Assembly (NCBI GenBank): GCA_024742665.1 | Contig: JANSYA010000002.1 | Coordinates: 62,001 to 126,000 of the forward strand | Origin: a bacterium | GTDB taxonomy: Bacteria > Spirochaetota > Leptospiria > Leptospirales > Leptonemataceae | DNA length: 64,000 nucleotides | Reading direction: 5' to 3' | In this document: one piece after another, positions 46,825-55,868 of the stretch | How the letters are laid out: each line of letters starts with the position of its first letter | How positions within the stretch are numbered: the first letter of the stretch is position 1 | Position numbers and translations under genes: made by a program | Notes under the pieces: generated by a model | What the model saw: only the letters and a program-made list of their open reading frames with translations | Databases searched by the model: none | What the model was told of the DNA's origin: nothing

Positions 46825-47190
46825 ATGCACGCCCCTCCCGAATACGACAAACCATCGACTCCCGGAATCCACTCCGGCTTCGAGGGGGTCGTGCACATCC
46901 TGCAGGTCGTCAGCCCCGACGACGATTTCGCCACGGCCGCAAACGCCGCTTTCGCACTCGTGCGGGAAGCGCAGGCCAAACATCCCGGCCAGAGCCGCGT
47001 ATTCTACGTGGACATCCACGGCCACACCGGGCCTTCGAGCGGATACGAGCCGGACTTCTTTGAGTTCCAGCAGGAATTTCTGCAGGGATTCCTGGGCCCC
47101 TTTCTAACGGCCATCGCGACGCCGCTCCAGTCTCTGTACAATCCGAACCCGCAGCGCGACGATCTCCCCGACCTGATCGACATCCAGTAG
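46825..47190 (+). CDS. Hypothetical protein of about 121 residues
   Basis: Not recognised. The core reads GVVHILQVVSPDDDFATAAN, RVFYVDIHGHTGPSSGYEPDFFEFQQEFLQGFLGPF and ends DLPDLIDIQ; the HGHTG segment and acidic/aromatic patches look conserved but I cannot name a family. It follows the aldehyde dehydrogenase by 50 bp, possibly in the same transcript. Start ATG 46825 is chosen; a TTG at 46783 would place it 8 bp from the ALDH stop and add 14 residues. Confidence 0.65.
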   Translation: MHAPPEYDKPSTPGIHSGFEGVVHILQVVSPDDDFATAANAAFALVREAQAKHPGQSRVFYVDIHGHTGPSSGYEPDFFEFQQEFLQGFLGPFLTAIATPLQSLYNPNPQRDDLPDLIDIQ

Positions 47191-47414
47191 GTCCATAGGT
47201 CCAGGTCCGGGCGCAGTCCGTTTTTACCGGCGATCGCGAGCAATCCGCACTGATCGAATTTGAAATCGATCAGCGTTTTTTGAAATCGCGGGGCAAGGCC
47301 TTCGACCCCGTGCTAGATTCACTCCAGCAGATCGCAATCGGCGACCTGCAATCAAAGAGCAACAATCAAAGAACTTCCGGGCGAATCCAGCACCGGAAGC
47401 CACAGGAGTCTGGC

Positions 47415-48641
47415 ATGAATCTGAAATCGATCTGGAACCAACGATTGTTAACCGCGGCGCTGCTTGCGATCTTCACGATCGTAGCAAACTGCGGCACCAC
47501 GCAAGCCTGGGAAGAGCACACCGTCGACACTCGACTGTTCACCGGCGAAGCAGCGCGCTTCACGGTCGACTCGGAGCTGACCCGGCGTTATCTCGCGGCG
47601 GATTGGAACGCCAAAGCGGCGGGCGACGACATCGTGGGCCAGGAAATTCGCGCGCTGCTAAAACAATTCGACGCGCTAAAACTCACTCAAGAAAACCTAC
47701 GTCGCTTATCGCAGCGCACCTCTCCCGATTTCGCCACCGCCTATTTTATTCGACGCGCCTGGCAGCGTCCGGAAAACCGCGTCTTTCAGAATCAATTCAC
47801 CGCCTTCGTGCGCGGCCTGCGCGAAAATTCCGGCAGGTCCGCTCTATCCGAAAACAGAAAATGGAACGAACGCATCGGTGAAGACTATGTATTCCTGTTC
47901 GCTCCGGGACTGCTCTATCAAAGTAAACCGGAAACCAAAAGCGATATGCTGCCCCAGCGGCTTCTGCTCCAGAGCATGGGACTGCGCGCGGAGCTGCTGC
48001 CGGTTCACCAGGCCGGATCGGTCGAAGACAACGCGCGCGTGATCGCCGACGCCATTCGCCGCCATCGCGATTCTAAAATCGTTCTGGTCAGCGCAAGCAA
48101 AGGCGGGCCGGACGTCGCCCAGGCCCTGGGAGTCGAGCTCGATGAAACAGAGTCCCGTCACGTGCAGGCCTGGGTCAACGTAGGCGGGGCCATCGGCGGC
48201 TCGCCACTGGCAGATGAAATTCTGTCCAGCTGGGAAATGCCCTTCGCGCGATTGTACGGCTGGTTCCTGGGCGTCGACGCCTGCGAACTGGCGACGAGCC
48301 TTTCAGTCAAAGCAAGTCGTCTGCGACGACTGCGGCAAAATATTCCAGATCGTATTTTCGTACTGAATTACGTGGCCGTACCATTCTCGGGATCGGTGAT
48401 CGAAGAAGTCCGCGGTCCGTACGCCAGGCTGCGGGCCCTGGGTCCGAACGACGGCATCGTGCTCTTAACCGAGCAGGTACTGTCCAGCGACGATCAGATG
48501 ATTCTGGCTATCGGCAGCGACCATCGCTTTCGCGATCCCGAAATCGACATCAAGACCGTCGCACTCACGCGCATCGTGCTCGAACGCATTGAAGGAACCG
48601 CGGGAAGCGCGCGAACCACGGGAAGCGCGGGCCGGCCGTAG
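47415..48641 (+). CDS. Secreted lipoprotein-like alpha/beta hydrolase-like protein
   Basis: 408 residues. Hydrophobic signal segment (LLTAALLAIFTIVANC) with Cys in a possible lipobox. The middle has a helical region, then a fold that looks like an alpha/beta hydrolase: YVFLFAPGLLY, a nucleophile-elbow-like VSASKGGPDVAQAL (Ser in SASKGG) and WVNVGGAIGGSPLAD. A His is present in IGSDHRFRDPE near the C-terminus. Enzyme class is uncertain. The C-terminal TAGSARTTGSAGRP is low-complexity. ACAGGAG precedes ATG 47415. Confidence 0.75.
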   Translation: MNLKSIWNQRLLTAALLAIFTIVANCGTTQAWEEHTVDTRLFTGEAARFTVDSELTRRYLAADWNAKAAGDDIVGQEIRALLKQFDALKLTQENLRRLSQRTSPDFATAYFIRRAWQRPENRVFQNQFTAFVRGLRENSGRSALSENRKWNERIGEDYVFLFAPGLLYQSKPETKSDMLPQRLLLQSMGLRAELLPVHQAGSVEDNARVIADAIRRHRDSKIVLVSASKGGPDVAQALGVELDETESRHVQAWVNVGGAIGGSPLADEILSSWEMPFARLYGWFLGVDACELATSLSVKASRLRRLRQNIPDRIFVLNYVAVPFSGSVIEEVRGPYARLRALGPNDGIVLLTEQVLSSDDQMILAIGSDHRFRDPEIDIKTVALTRIVLERIEGTAGSARTTGSAGRP

Positions 48642-48811
48642 GTCATTGCGCCTGCCGGCGCCGACTTCGTTCATCGTTGCGCCTAAAGACACAACGAGAC
48701 GCTTACAAACTATAAAAAGCGTGGAAAAATCAGACAGGATTTTATCTGGACATCAGCCGCGCGCCTTCGATCGTTGGAGGCAATACTATCGACACGGCCG
48801 GAGGCATCCCC

Positions 48812-50587
48812 ATGATTCAAAACAATTATTTTACCGAAAACGACGACCTGCAGCTCTATTATAACGACCTGGTCGACTGGGACGAAATCGTAAAAGCCTA
48901 TGAAGGCGAAGATTTCGGCGACGCGAAGATCTATGCCGACACCGAGAACGAACGCTACGCCATGGCGCCCTCCAACGTCGACGAGGCGCTGGAATTCTAT
49001 CAGGCCACTCTCGAAGCGGTCGGCGAAATTTCCGGCACCGAGATCGCCGCGCGGGCCCAGCAGATGGACTGGAAGGGCTTAAAATTCGCCGACGGCAAAG
49101 TAACCTTCCCCGAAGAAATGGTCGAGGTCTACGACATCTTCAAAGACGCCGGCCTCAATCCTTACAATATTAAGCGCGACTACGCCGGCCTGGGGCTGCC
49201 CGCTACGGTCAACGCGATCTACAGCGAAGTCGTTTCCCGGGCGGACACCGCCTTCTCGATGACTCTCGGCCTGCAAAACCTGGCGAAGACCATCGTGCGC
49301 TACGGCGACGAAGAACAAAAAGAAACCTACGTAACCAAAATGGCTTCCGGCGAATACCTGGGCGCGATGGCATTGACCGAACCGAACTACGGCTCCGATC
49401 TGCGCAACGTGCAGACCAAAGCGGTCAAGCAAGAAGACGGTAGCTATCGCATTACCGGCGCGAAGCGTTTCATTTCTCAGGGCTGCGGCCTCGGCAAGTA
49501 CCCCTGCGTAATTCTGACTCTGGCTCGCACTGCCGACAACGGCGCGCGCGGTCTTTCGCTCTTCATCGTAAAAAGCACTGACGTCGAAATCGGCGGCATC
49601 GAAAAGAAGATGGGCATCCACGCTTCGCCGACCTGCGAAGTGATCTACGATAATAGTCCCGCGGAAATCATCGGCGAAGAAGGTTACGGCCTGACCCGCT
49701 ATACCTTAAGCATGATGAACGACGCGCGCTGCGCGGTGGCCGCTCTGGGCGTCGGCATCGGGTCGGCTTCCTACTACGAAGCTCGCAAGTACGCCTCGGA
49801 GCGCGAGCAATTCGGTCATACCATCGATCAAATCCCGGCCGTGAAGCGCATGCTCGATCGCATGGAGCGCGAAAACATGGCCATGCGCCTGATCACCGGC
49901 GAAGGCGCGCGCAGCGTCGACCTGTATCTGCACAAAGCGATGCGCATCGAAAAGAAAGTCGGCCTGGCCGCTTCCGAACGCGAAATCAAAAAGGACGCGG
50001 ACATCCGCTTCTGGGATCGCCTGGCGTCTCTATTCACCCCGCTTTCGAAATTTTATTGCTCGGAAATGGGCGTATCTCTCGCAAGCGACGCGGTCCAAAT
50101 TCACGGCGGCGCGGGCTATACCGAAGAGTACGACGTCGCACGCATCTATCGCGATTCGCGCATCAACACCGTCTACGAAGGCACGACTCAGCTGCAGGTC
50201 GTCGCGGCCATCGGCGGACTCGTAGCGGGCATGGCGCCCAAAGGCAATTTTCGTCTGTATTTCGAAAACGAACTGAGCCGTTTTTCGCCGAGCGATACTC
50301 TGAAAGAACAATACAAAATGTTCGAAGAGGCGATCGACGTTTACAAAAGCATCGAAGACGGACAGGTGCGCGACACCGTGGCCTTTGAAGTCGTAAACAT
50401 CGCATCGCGCCTGATGTGCGGCATGCTGTACGAACGCGCCGCCGGCCGCGTCGAAGGCGCGAAGCGCGACCGCGTTCTGTCTCTGGCGGGCGAGTACCAC
50501 ATCGACAGCATGGCGATGATGCACGCCGACCTGTACAAGCTGAAAGCGCGCGGCCAGGGCGCGGGCAAACTCGCGGCGGCCGTCTGA
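48812..50587 (+). CDS. Acyl-CoA dehydrogenase
   Basis: 591 residues. FAD/acyl-CoA fold motifs: ALTEPNYGSDLRNV, ITGAKRFISQGCG, DARCAVAALGVGIGSA, SDAVQIHGGAGYTEEY and the catalytic Glu456 in RINTVYEGTTQLQ. The longer C-terminus (about 150 residues after the core) resembles the long-chain or FadE/AcdA-like forms found in fatty-acid-oxidising bacteria. It oxidises acyl-CoA to enoyl-CoA, the first beta-oxidation step, fitting the enoyl-CoA hydratase and other lipid genes in the window. It is followed by the DUF4334-like gene with a 25-bp gap. Confidence 0.95.
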   Translation: MIQNNYFTENDDLQLYYNDLVDWDEIVKAYEGEDFGDAKIYADTENERYAMAPSNVDEALEFYQATLEAVGEISGTEIAARAQQMDWKGLKFADGKVTFPEEMVEVYDIFKDAGLNPYNIKRDYAGLGLPATVNAIYSEVVSRADTAFSMTLGLQNLAKTIVRYGDEEQKETYVTKMASGEYLGAMALTEPNYGSDLRNVQTKAVKQEDGSYRITGAKRFISQGCGLGKYPCVILTLARTADNGARGLSLFIVKSTDVEIGGIEKKMGIHASPTCEVIYDNSPAEIIGEEGYGLTRYTLSMMNDARCAVAALGVGIGSASYYEARKYASEREQFGHTIDQIPAVKRMLDRMERENMAMRLITGEGARSVDLYLHKAMRIEKKVGLAASEREIKKDADIRFWDRLASLFTPLSKFYCSEMGVSLASDAVQIHGGAGYTEEYDVARIYRDSRINTVYEGTTQLQVVAAIGGLVAGMAPKGNFRLYFENELSRFSPSDTLKEQYKMFEEAIDVYKSIEDGQVRDTVAFEVVNIASRLMCGMLYERAAGRVEGAKRDRVLSLAGEYHIDSMAMMHADLYKLKARGQGAGKLAAAV

Positions 50588-50612
50588 GAGACCCTCTGAA
50601 CCCGGCCCGATC

Positions 50613-51257
50613 ATGAAAGACAAAAAGAAAGCGGCGACCAAAAAGAAGACCGCATCGGCCCCGCGTAAAACCGGGGCCGGCGCCTCTTCCAGAGCATCGC
50701 GCGGCGGCAGCAAGGCTTCCGCCGCGGCCCAGGTCGTCCTCGAAAGAGGCAGCGCGACGCGCGACGAAGCTCTGGCGCTCTTCGACAGCCTGCCTCCCAT
50801 TGCCGATCTCGCCTTTATGTTCGGCCGCTGGACCGGCTCCGGCATCGACAGCGACCATCCCATGGACGGCCTGCTCGAAAACTACGCCTGGTACGGCAAA
50901 GAATTCATCAGCGAAGATCACGTTCACCCACTGCTCTTTCAAAGCGGCGGCGGTAAGATCTTTCGCGTCAACCCGGCTCTCATGCCCATGGGCATGGCTC
51001 TGAAATTTCCCTTTCTCAAGCGCGGCTTCATGCGCGGCGTCTTTCGCCTTGGCCGACCGATTCTGCAAACCAGCAAGACCGGCGCGCGTCTGCGGCTGAT
51101 TTCGCATCGCGGCAAAGTCAGCGCGACCATGGCCTACGACGCTCTGCCGATCCATGACGTATTTCGCAGGATCGACGAAAACACCGTGATGGGTCTAATG
51201 GATTATAAGGGCATGCAGGATCCCTTCTTTTTCGTTTTGAATCGCGTCGACGGCTGA
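50613..51257 (+). CDS. GXWXG/DUF4334-type protein with lysine-rich N-terminus
   Basis: 214 residues. The N-terminal ~35 residues are a Lys/Ala/Ser-rich basic extension (KDKKKAATKKKTASAPRK). The rest carries the GXWXG motif (FMFGRWTGSGIDSDHP) and the C-terminal domain (MDYKGMQDPFFFVLNRV) of DUF4334 proteins, a small lipocalin-like family of unknown function. It lies 25 bp after the acyl-CoA dehydrogenase, so probably one transcript. A lipid- or acyl-binding role is inference from context and fold. Confidence 0.82.
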   Translation: MKDKKKAATKKKTASAPRKTGAGASSRASRGGSKASAAAQVVLERGSATRDEALALFDSLPPIADLAFMFGRWTGSGIDSDHPMDGLLENYAWYGKEFISEDHVHPLLFQSGGGKIFRVNPALMPMGMALKFPFLKRGFMRGVFRLGRPILQTSKTGARLRLISHRGKVSATMAYDALPIHDVFRRIDENTVMGLMDYKGMQDPFFFVLNRVDG

Positions 51258-51588
51258 AAAGCGCGCGCCAATCGAAAAGGCGATGTAGCCTGCAGCCGCT
51301 GATCGTCAGAGCGTTATAATGACAGACAGCGTTATAATCCGGTATATCCAAACTATAAGGCGATTTTCGGGTTAAATCGACGGTTCAGGGCGATCCATTG
51401 TCCAACATGTTCAGCCTGGCGCCCGGGATAATCGCCGGCGCATCATTCACGTGCTGAACCGCATCGGCGACGGCCTGCGCCACGCCGCTCGTCGGGCGGA
51501 ATGAACTTTTATTCAGCGACCGGCGTGCGTCCCGACGAAATTGTAAAAATGGTTTGCGCCATCCCTGCCGACAATCATAAGGATTCTT
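51258..51588. other. Intergenic region with duplicated GCGTTATAAT
   Basis: No intact gene. AGCGTTATAAT occurs at 51310-51320 and again at 51328-51338, 18 bp apart, each ending in a consensus -10-like TATAAT; either could be part of a promoter for the LysM-M23 peptidase. A minus-strand frame over 51375-51530 (ending ARLNMLDNGSP, stop) looks weakly coding but has no start and may be a remnant. Confidence 0.35.
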
Positions 51589-53088
51589 ATGGTTTCTCGA
51601 CTATCGCGTCTTTTCCTGACCGGCTGCGCCGCCTTCGCTCTGGTCGTCGCCCCCGGCTCCTTTTCCGGGCCGGCGTACGCCGAAACCGCTCCGGTCTACC
51701 ACGTCGTCAAGAGCGGAGAAACCCTGAGCCACATCGCGGTGCGCTTTCGCACAACGGTGCCGCGAATCAAAAAATGGAATCGATTGTCTGGAGATGTCGT
51801 TCGGGTCGGCCAGAAACTCAAAGTCGGTTTCCGCAAAATCGGCAACAAAAAGAAAAGCAGAAAGTCCGCCAGCGTTCAGGTCAAAGGCAAACGCCGCTAC
51901 TATCTCGTCCGGCGCGGAGATACTCTGGGACACATCGCGCGGCGCCACCGGACTTCCGTCGCGACGCTGCGCAAACTGAATCGGATGAAACCGAAACAGG
52001 TGCTGCAAGCCGGCCAGCGTTTGGTCGTCGGAGTGCAGCGCGTCGGCTTCGCCTGGAAAAAGATCGGACCCCACACCAACGTCCAAATTCCTTACGGCTA
52101 TAGCGTCCCCCGCGCCGCCAAACGTTCTCTGCATGGATTCGGTTTTCGCGTGGATCTATACGCGCGCCGCTTCGCTCAAGGCCACGCGCTCTACATCGAA
52201 GTGCTGCCGAATAAAAAGAAGGGCCAGGCCTTTCCAAAAAGCTTCACCCTGCGTTTCGCAGACGCGAAAGTGCCGCTTACGAAAACAACGTTCGGCTATA
52301 GCGGCATCGCCGCAATTTCCGCATTCATGAAACCCGGCCGGCACCCGCTGATCATCACGGCCGCCGCTCCAGCGACCGCGAAGACTCAGGCCGTCAAGCA
52401 ACCCGCGACGAAAGCGAAACCGAGCCCCGGCACCCGGGCCTATACCTTTCAGTTGCACGTCGCCGACACGAAATACAAAAGCCATACCAGACGCGTTTAC
52501 CTGGGGGACTACGACAAACCGCGGCCGCCGGTCGACCCCGAAGTTCAGCGCAAACGCAAAGAACGTGCCGAAAAGGTTCGCAAGCTGGTCAAAGCGAGCA
52601 CCGTCAAAAAGACGCGCGTCTTTCGCATTCGCAGTCAGAACCAGTTCGGATCGAGGCTGTCGCATCCCCGCTCGCTACACAAAATCACGTCGCCGTACAA
52701 TACCAAACGCATTACCGTGCGGTACTATAAAAAGGGCGGCAAGAAACATACGGAAAAGCCACGTTCCGTCTACCACCACGGCCTCGACCTGCGCGGTCGC
52801 TGGGGCGATCCGATCTACTCGATGGCCGACGGCACGGTGGTCTGCGCGCGCTTAATGCATTACGAAGGCAACTTTACGATGATCGATCACGGCAACGGGA
52901 TCTTCACCGGCTATATGCACCAGAGTAAATTCCACGTGCGCGAAGGGCAAAAAGTCAAAGCGGGCCAGCTGATCGGCAAATCCGGCGCGACCGGTCGGGC
53001 CCGCGGCGCGCATTTACACCTGAACCTCTGGATCCGGGGAACCCCCGTCGAACCCCTGAGCCTGCTTTCGCTGCCGCTGCGCAAATAG
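51589..53088 (+). CDS. Secreted LysM-M23 metallopeptidase
   Basis: 499 residues. Signal peptide (FLTGCAAFALVVAPGSFSGPAYA), two LysM peptidoglycan-binding repeats (YHVVKSGETLSHIAVRF and YYLVRRGDTLGHIARRH), a central ~250-residue beta-rich region, and a C-terminal peptidase_M23 domain: zinc ligands in HHGLDLRGRWGDPI and AHLHLNLW (usually HLHFE), plus GTVVCARLMHYEGNFTMIDHG. It is likely a cell-wall endopeptidase acting in septum or envelope remodelling. ATG 51589 (MVSRLSRL) fits the signal peptide. Confidence 0.93.
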   Translation: MVSRLSRLFLTGCAAFALVVAPGSFSGPAYAETAPVYHVVKSGETLSHIAVRFRTTVPRIKKWNRLSGDVVRVGQKLKVGFRKIGNKKKSRKSASVQVKGKRRYYLVRRGDTLGHIARRHRTSVATLRKLNRMKPKQVLQAGQRLVVGVQRVGFAWKKIGPHTNVQIPYGYSVPRAAKRSLHGFGFRVDLYARRFAQGHALYIEVLPNKKKGQAFPKSFTLRFADAKVPLTKTTFGYSGIAAISAFMKPGRHPLIITAAAPATAKTQAVKQPATKAKPSPGTRAYTFQLHVADTKYKSHTRRVYLGDYDKPRPPVDPEVQRKRKERAEKVRKLVKASTVKKTRVFRIRSQNQFGSRLSHPRSLHKITSPYNTKRITVRYYKKGGKKHTEKPRSVYHHGLDLRGRWGDPIYSMADGTVVCARLMHYEGNFTMIDHGNGIFTGYMHQSKFHVREGQKVKAGQLIGKSGATGRARGAHLHLNLWIRGTPVEPLSLLSLPLRK

Positions 53089-53166
53089 ACTCAGATTTAT
53101 CGCCAGGTGATTTCGCTTCCCTCAGTGACGCCCGGCGACGGAAAGATCGCACGCACCCGGGCTGCG

Positions 53167-53194
53167 CGTTGCAAATGCGAAACTATTTGCAACG
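53167..53194. promoter_or_regulatory. Perfect 10-bp inverted repeat before double-TIR gene
   Basis: CGTTGCAAAT (53167-53176) and ATTTGCAACG (53185-53194) with an 8-nt spacer, 118 bp before the TIR gene start. AT-rich arms spaced about one helical turn suit a dimeric regulator. No T-run. Confidence 0.45.
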
Positions 53195-53312
53195 TTGTCG
53201 CGCAATCGCTGCAGCATGCGCACACTCCGGCGAAATCTTTCACAGACGGCGCCTTCGCGCGACACATTCATAGTGACGAGCCCGGCGCCGAAAGGTCAGC
53301 ATAGACGCGGCC

Positions 53313-54926
53313 ATGCCGCGCATCCTCGTCACATACAACCGGCGCGAAACATCGCCGACCGTCGCGCGCTTCCGCCGGGAGATTTCGAACAGCGACCACC
53401 AGGTCTCGATCGGTTCCGGCTCTCTCCTGCAATCAAGCGCAGCCCCCGCCGATCAAATTCGCGCGGCGCTCCCGCAAATCGCCGCCATCGTATTTCTCCT
53501 GGGGCCCACAGGCCTGGACCCCGATCGTCCGGGAGATCTGTTCACAGTCCGGGAAGCCCTGCGCGCAAATCGTCCCGTGCTCTTAGTGCTGGCCGACGGC
53601 GCCAGAGTTACGCCGGAATTCAACGCGCTGCCGACAGTGAAACTCACAGCGCAAAATTTCGAAGGTGCGATAAAGGAGGTTCGCATCACGCTGGAACGAT
53701 TCGCTACAGCGGAGCCGGAACCTGATCTCGCCGCAGGCGGTATGGACGACCTCATGGATTCGAACGACGATTTCGCCTTCGAAGTCGATCAAGACGACTA
53801 CGATCTCAGCGGCCTCGGTGATCTCGGCGACGCCGAACCGGCAGGCGCCGGTGAAAGCGACAGCGCGGAAAGCCTGGCGCAGGAAGAAATCGACGCCCTG
53901 CTGAATGCCGTATCCAGCGGCGAAGAGGACCTGACGCTGTATGGCGGGGCCGACGCGCACGACGAGCTGAGACAGGAAGAAATCGACGCCCTGCTTCAGG
54001 GCACCGACGATTATTCCGCGCCGGACGAAACGCATCCGGTGGCCTTCGCCGCCTATATGCCGCCGGAGTTCGACCGGGCCCATCGCCAGAGTATGTTCGT
54101 GTATGCGCATATCGCCGACGATCCGAAAATCGTCGCGGCGGTCGAAGACGACGCGCGACGCTTTCGCGACGAACTGGGCGGCGCCGTTCCGGAAGGGCGA
54201 CGGGCGCGGCACCGGGCAAAGCTGCGGCCCGGCACTCGCGTGACGGTCGTTCCCGAATGCGAAGACCTGCTCTTCGATCCGCCGGAGCTGACGCGACAGT
54301 GGCGCGGAGACTGGAGCCGCTTTGAATTTGAAATTCTACTGCCGGAAACGCAGGACCAGGCGAACACGACCGGCGACGGCGCGACGAAGCCGAGCGTGCC
54401 GGCGAATCGCTTTCAGACCGGGGAAGTCGCTCTGATTCGCGTATCGATCCGCGTCGCCGAAATCGAAATCGCGCACATCAACTGCTCGTCGGTTTTCATC
54501 GAAAAGCACAGCAATCCCCTGGCAGCCGCCAGAGCGGAACGCAACGCCACCGCGCGGCTGTACCAGAGAATTTTCGTTTCATACTCGCGACGGGATTTCG
54601 AAGTAACCCGCTCCTATCAGGCGGCGCAGCTCGCGCTCGGCAACGAGGTCTTCGTCGATTCCGAAAGCATTCGCTCGGGCGAAAACTGGCGCGCGGCTCT
54701 GGCCGCAGCCATCGATTCGGCTGACGTGATGCAGCTGTTCTGGTCGAAGCATTCGGCCCGGTCGCAAAACGTCCGCGACGAATGGGAGTACGCTCTGCAG
54801 TACCGGTGTCCCGACGACGCCTGCGCGAACTTCTTGCGACCGGTATACTGGAAGACGCCCCTGCCCGCGGTTCCAGCGGAGCTGAATCATCTCCACTTCA
54901 AACTGGTCGATCTACAGAATCGTTAG
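53313..54926 (+). CDS. Double-TIR protein with two EIDALL (FliM/FliN-like) motifs
   Basis: 537 residues. An N-terminal TIR-like domain (about 1-130: ILVTYNRRET, DQIRAALPQIAAIVFLLGPT, VREALRANRPVLLVLADGARV) is followed by a very acidic linker (about 140-240) holding two motifs: QEEIDALLNAVSSGEED (Q190 onward) and RQEEIDALLQGTDD (Q221 onward). These match the N-terminal CheY-binding motif of FliM and FliN/FliY. A middle beta-rich domain (about 240-410) includes VTVVPECEDLLF and RQWRGDWSRFEFE. A C-terminal TIR domain (about 420-530) begins IFVSYSRRDF and has DSESIRSGENWRAAL and a conserved Glu in VRDEWEYAL. No signal peptide. The motif combination is not one I know from annotated families. Confidence 0.85.
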   Translation: MPRILVTYNRRETSPTVARFRREISNSDHQVSIGSGSLLQSSAAPADQIRAALPQIAAIVFLLGPTGLDPDRPGDLFTVREALRANRPVLLVLADGARVTPEFNALPTVKLTAQNFEGAIKEVRITLERFATAEPEPDLAAGGMDDLMDSNDDFAFEVDQDDYDLSGLGDLGDAEPAGAGESDSAESLAQEEIDALLNAVSSGEEDLTLYGGADAHDELRQEEIDALLQGTDDYSAPDETHPVAFAAYMPPEFDRAHRQSMFVYAHIADDPKIVAAVEDDARRFRDELGGAVPEGRRARHRAKLRPGTRVTVVPECEDLLFDPPELTRQWRGDWSRFEFEILLPETQDQANTTGDGATKPSVPANRFQTGEVALIRVSIRVAEIEIAHINCSSVFIEKHSNPLAAARAERNATARLYQRIFVSYSRRDFEVTRSYQAAQLALGNEVFVDSESIRSGENWRAALAAAIDSADVMQLFWSKHSARSQNVRDEWEYALQYRCPDDACANFLRPVYWKTPLPAVPAELNHLHFKLVDLQNR

Positions 54927-55076
54927 AGCCGCTGATGCCGCGACGGACGGGCCCGATAGTACCCGACTCAAAGAAGAGTTGACCGCCGCGACGGAAACAT
55001 ACACCCCGGAGAGCAGCACCCACTCCCCGGCACGGCGTTCATCGATCGCGAACCGGACCCGGAAATACCAGTTCCC

Positions 55077-55796
55077 ATGGCATCCAAAAGAACAGCGAAG
55101 AAATCGACCCGGAAGACGGCTTCCAAAACGACAAAGCAAGCAGGCAAAAAAAAGACATCCCGCAAATCCGCCCCCGGGCGCAAGCAGAGCGAAGAGGTCT
55201 CCGCACCGCCTCCGGCGATGAACCCCGTGCCCGCGGCTTCGCCCGCCGCCGACGCCCCCGGACACGATCCCCTGCGCCGACCGGTAATCTTATTCACAGC
55301 GGTAACGCTCCTGGTCTTCGCCGCCATCTACTACGTCTACGGACCCTGCTCGAATTTTTCGCGATTCTCCACTTCGGCGGCCGAGAACGCGACCGTATCG
55401 GAGGTCGCGGAAACGCCGACGACTCCGGGCGGCGAAACGCAAAGCGCGCCGGACGCGGCGACCATCGACGCGCTCCAGCTTTCGTTCTCCAAGAAAACCG
55501 TCGAGATCGACGAACGGCTTGCTTCCCGCCTGGACCTGGTCGCGCGCTTTATGCGCGAACAACCCCGCGCCAAACTGGAAATCACAGGGCATACCTGTAA
55601 TATCGGGCAGCACGAAGACAACGACCGCCTGGCACAAGAGCGTGCGGAAGCGGTGCGCGATTTACTGGCCAGGCGCGGCGTTTCGTCGGAGCGGCTGACG
55701 GCCGTCGGCCGCGGCGAACGCGAGCCGATCGCTTCCAATAGCAGCGAAGCGGGCCGCATTCTCAACCGCCGCGTCGAGTTTCGTGTAGTCGAATAA
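55077..55796 (+). CDS. OmpA/MotB-type envelope protein with lysine-rich cytoplasmic tail
   Basis: 239 residues. An N-terminal ~40-residue basic stretch (ASKRTAKKSTRKTASKTTK...) is cytoplasmic, followed by one membrane helix (VILFTAVTLLVFAAIYYVY), a short linker and a C-terminal OmpA-family peptidoglycan-binding domain (LEITGHTCNIGQHEDNDRLAQERAEAVRDLL...GRILNRRVEFRVVE). The topology is like MotB/PomB. It follows the double-TIR gene by 150 bp on the same strand, then the rhomboid gene, so the three may act together at the envelope (inference). Confidence 0.88.
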   Translation: MASKRTAKKSTRKTASKTTKQAGKKKTSRKSAPGRKQSEEVSAPPPAMNPVPAASPAADAPGHDPLRRPVILFTAVTLLVFAAIYYVYGPCSNFSRFSTSAAENATVSEVAETPTTPGGETQSAPDAATIDALQLSFSKKTVEIDERLASRLDLVARFMREQPRAKLEITGHTCNIGQHEDNDRLAQERAEAVRDLLARRGVSSERLTAVGRGEREPIASNSSEAGRILNRRVEFRVVE

Positions 55797-55868
55797 AACC
55801 TCCGAGCACGCAAACGAATCCTGAAGTAGCGAGAGCCCTTCGTCTGACAGCGACAGCGAATACCGTTC

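Noticed and set aside
50163-51155. 330-codon minus-strand frame
   Set aside because: Antisense to the acyl-CoA dehydrogenase and GXWXG genes; Arg/Cys-rich composition without motifs.
53168-53193. Inverted repeat as an intrinsic terminator
   Set aside because: AT-rich stem, no following T-run, and 80 bp beyond the peptidase stop; operator is the better reading.
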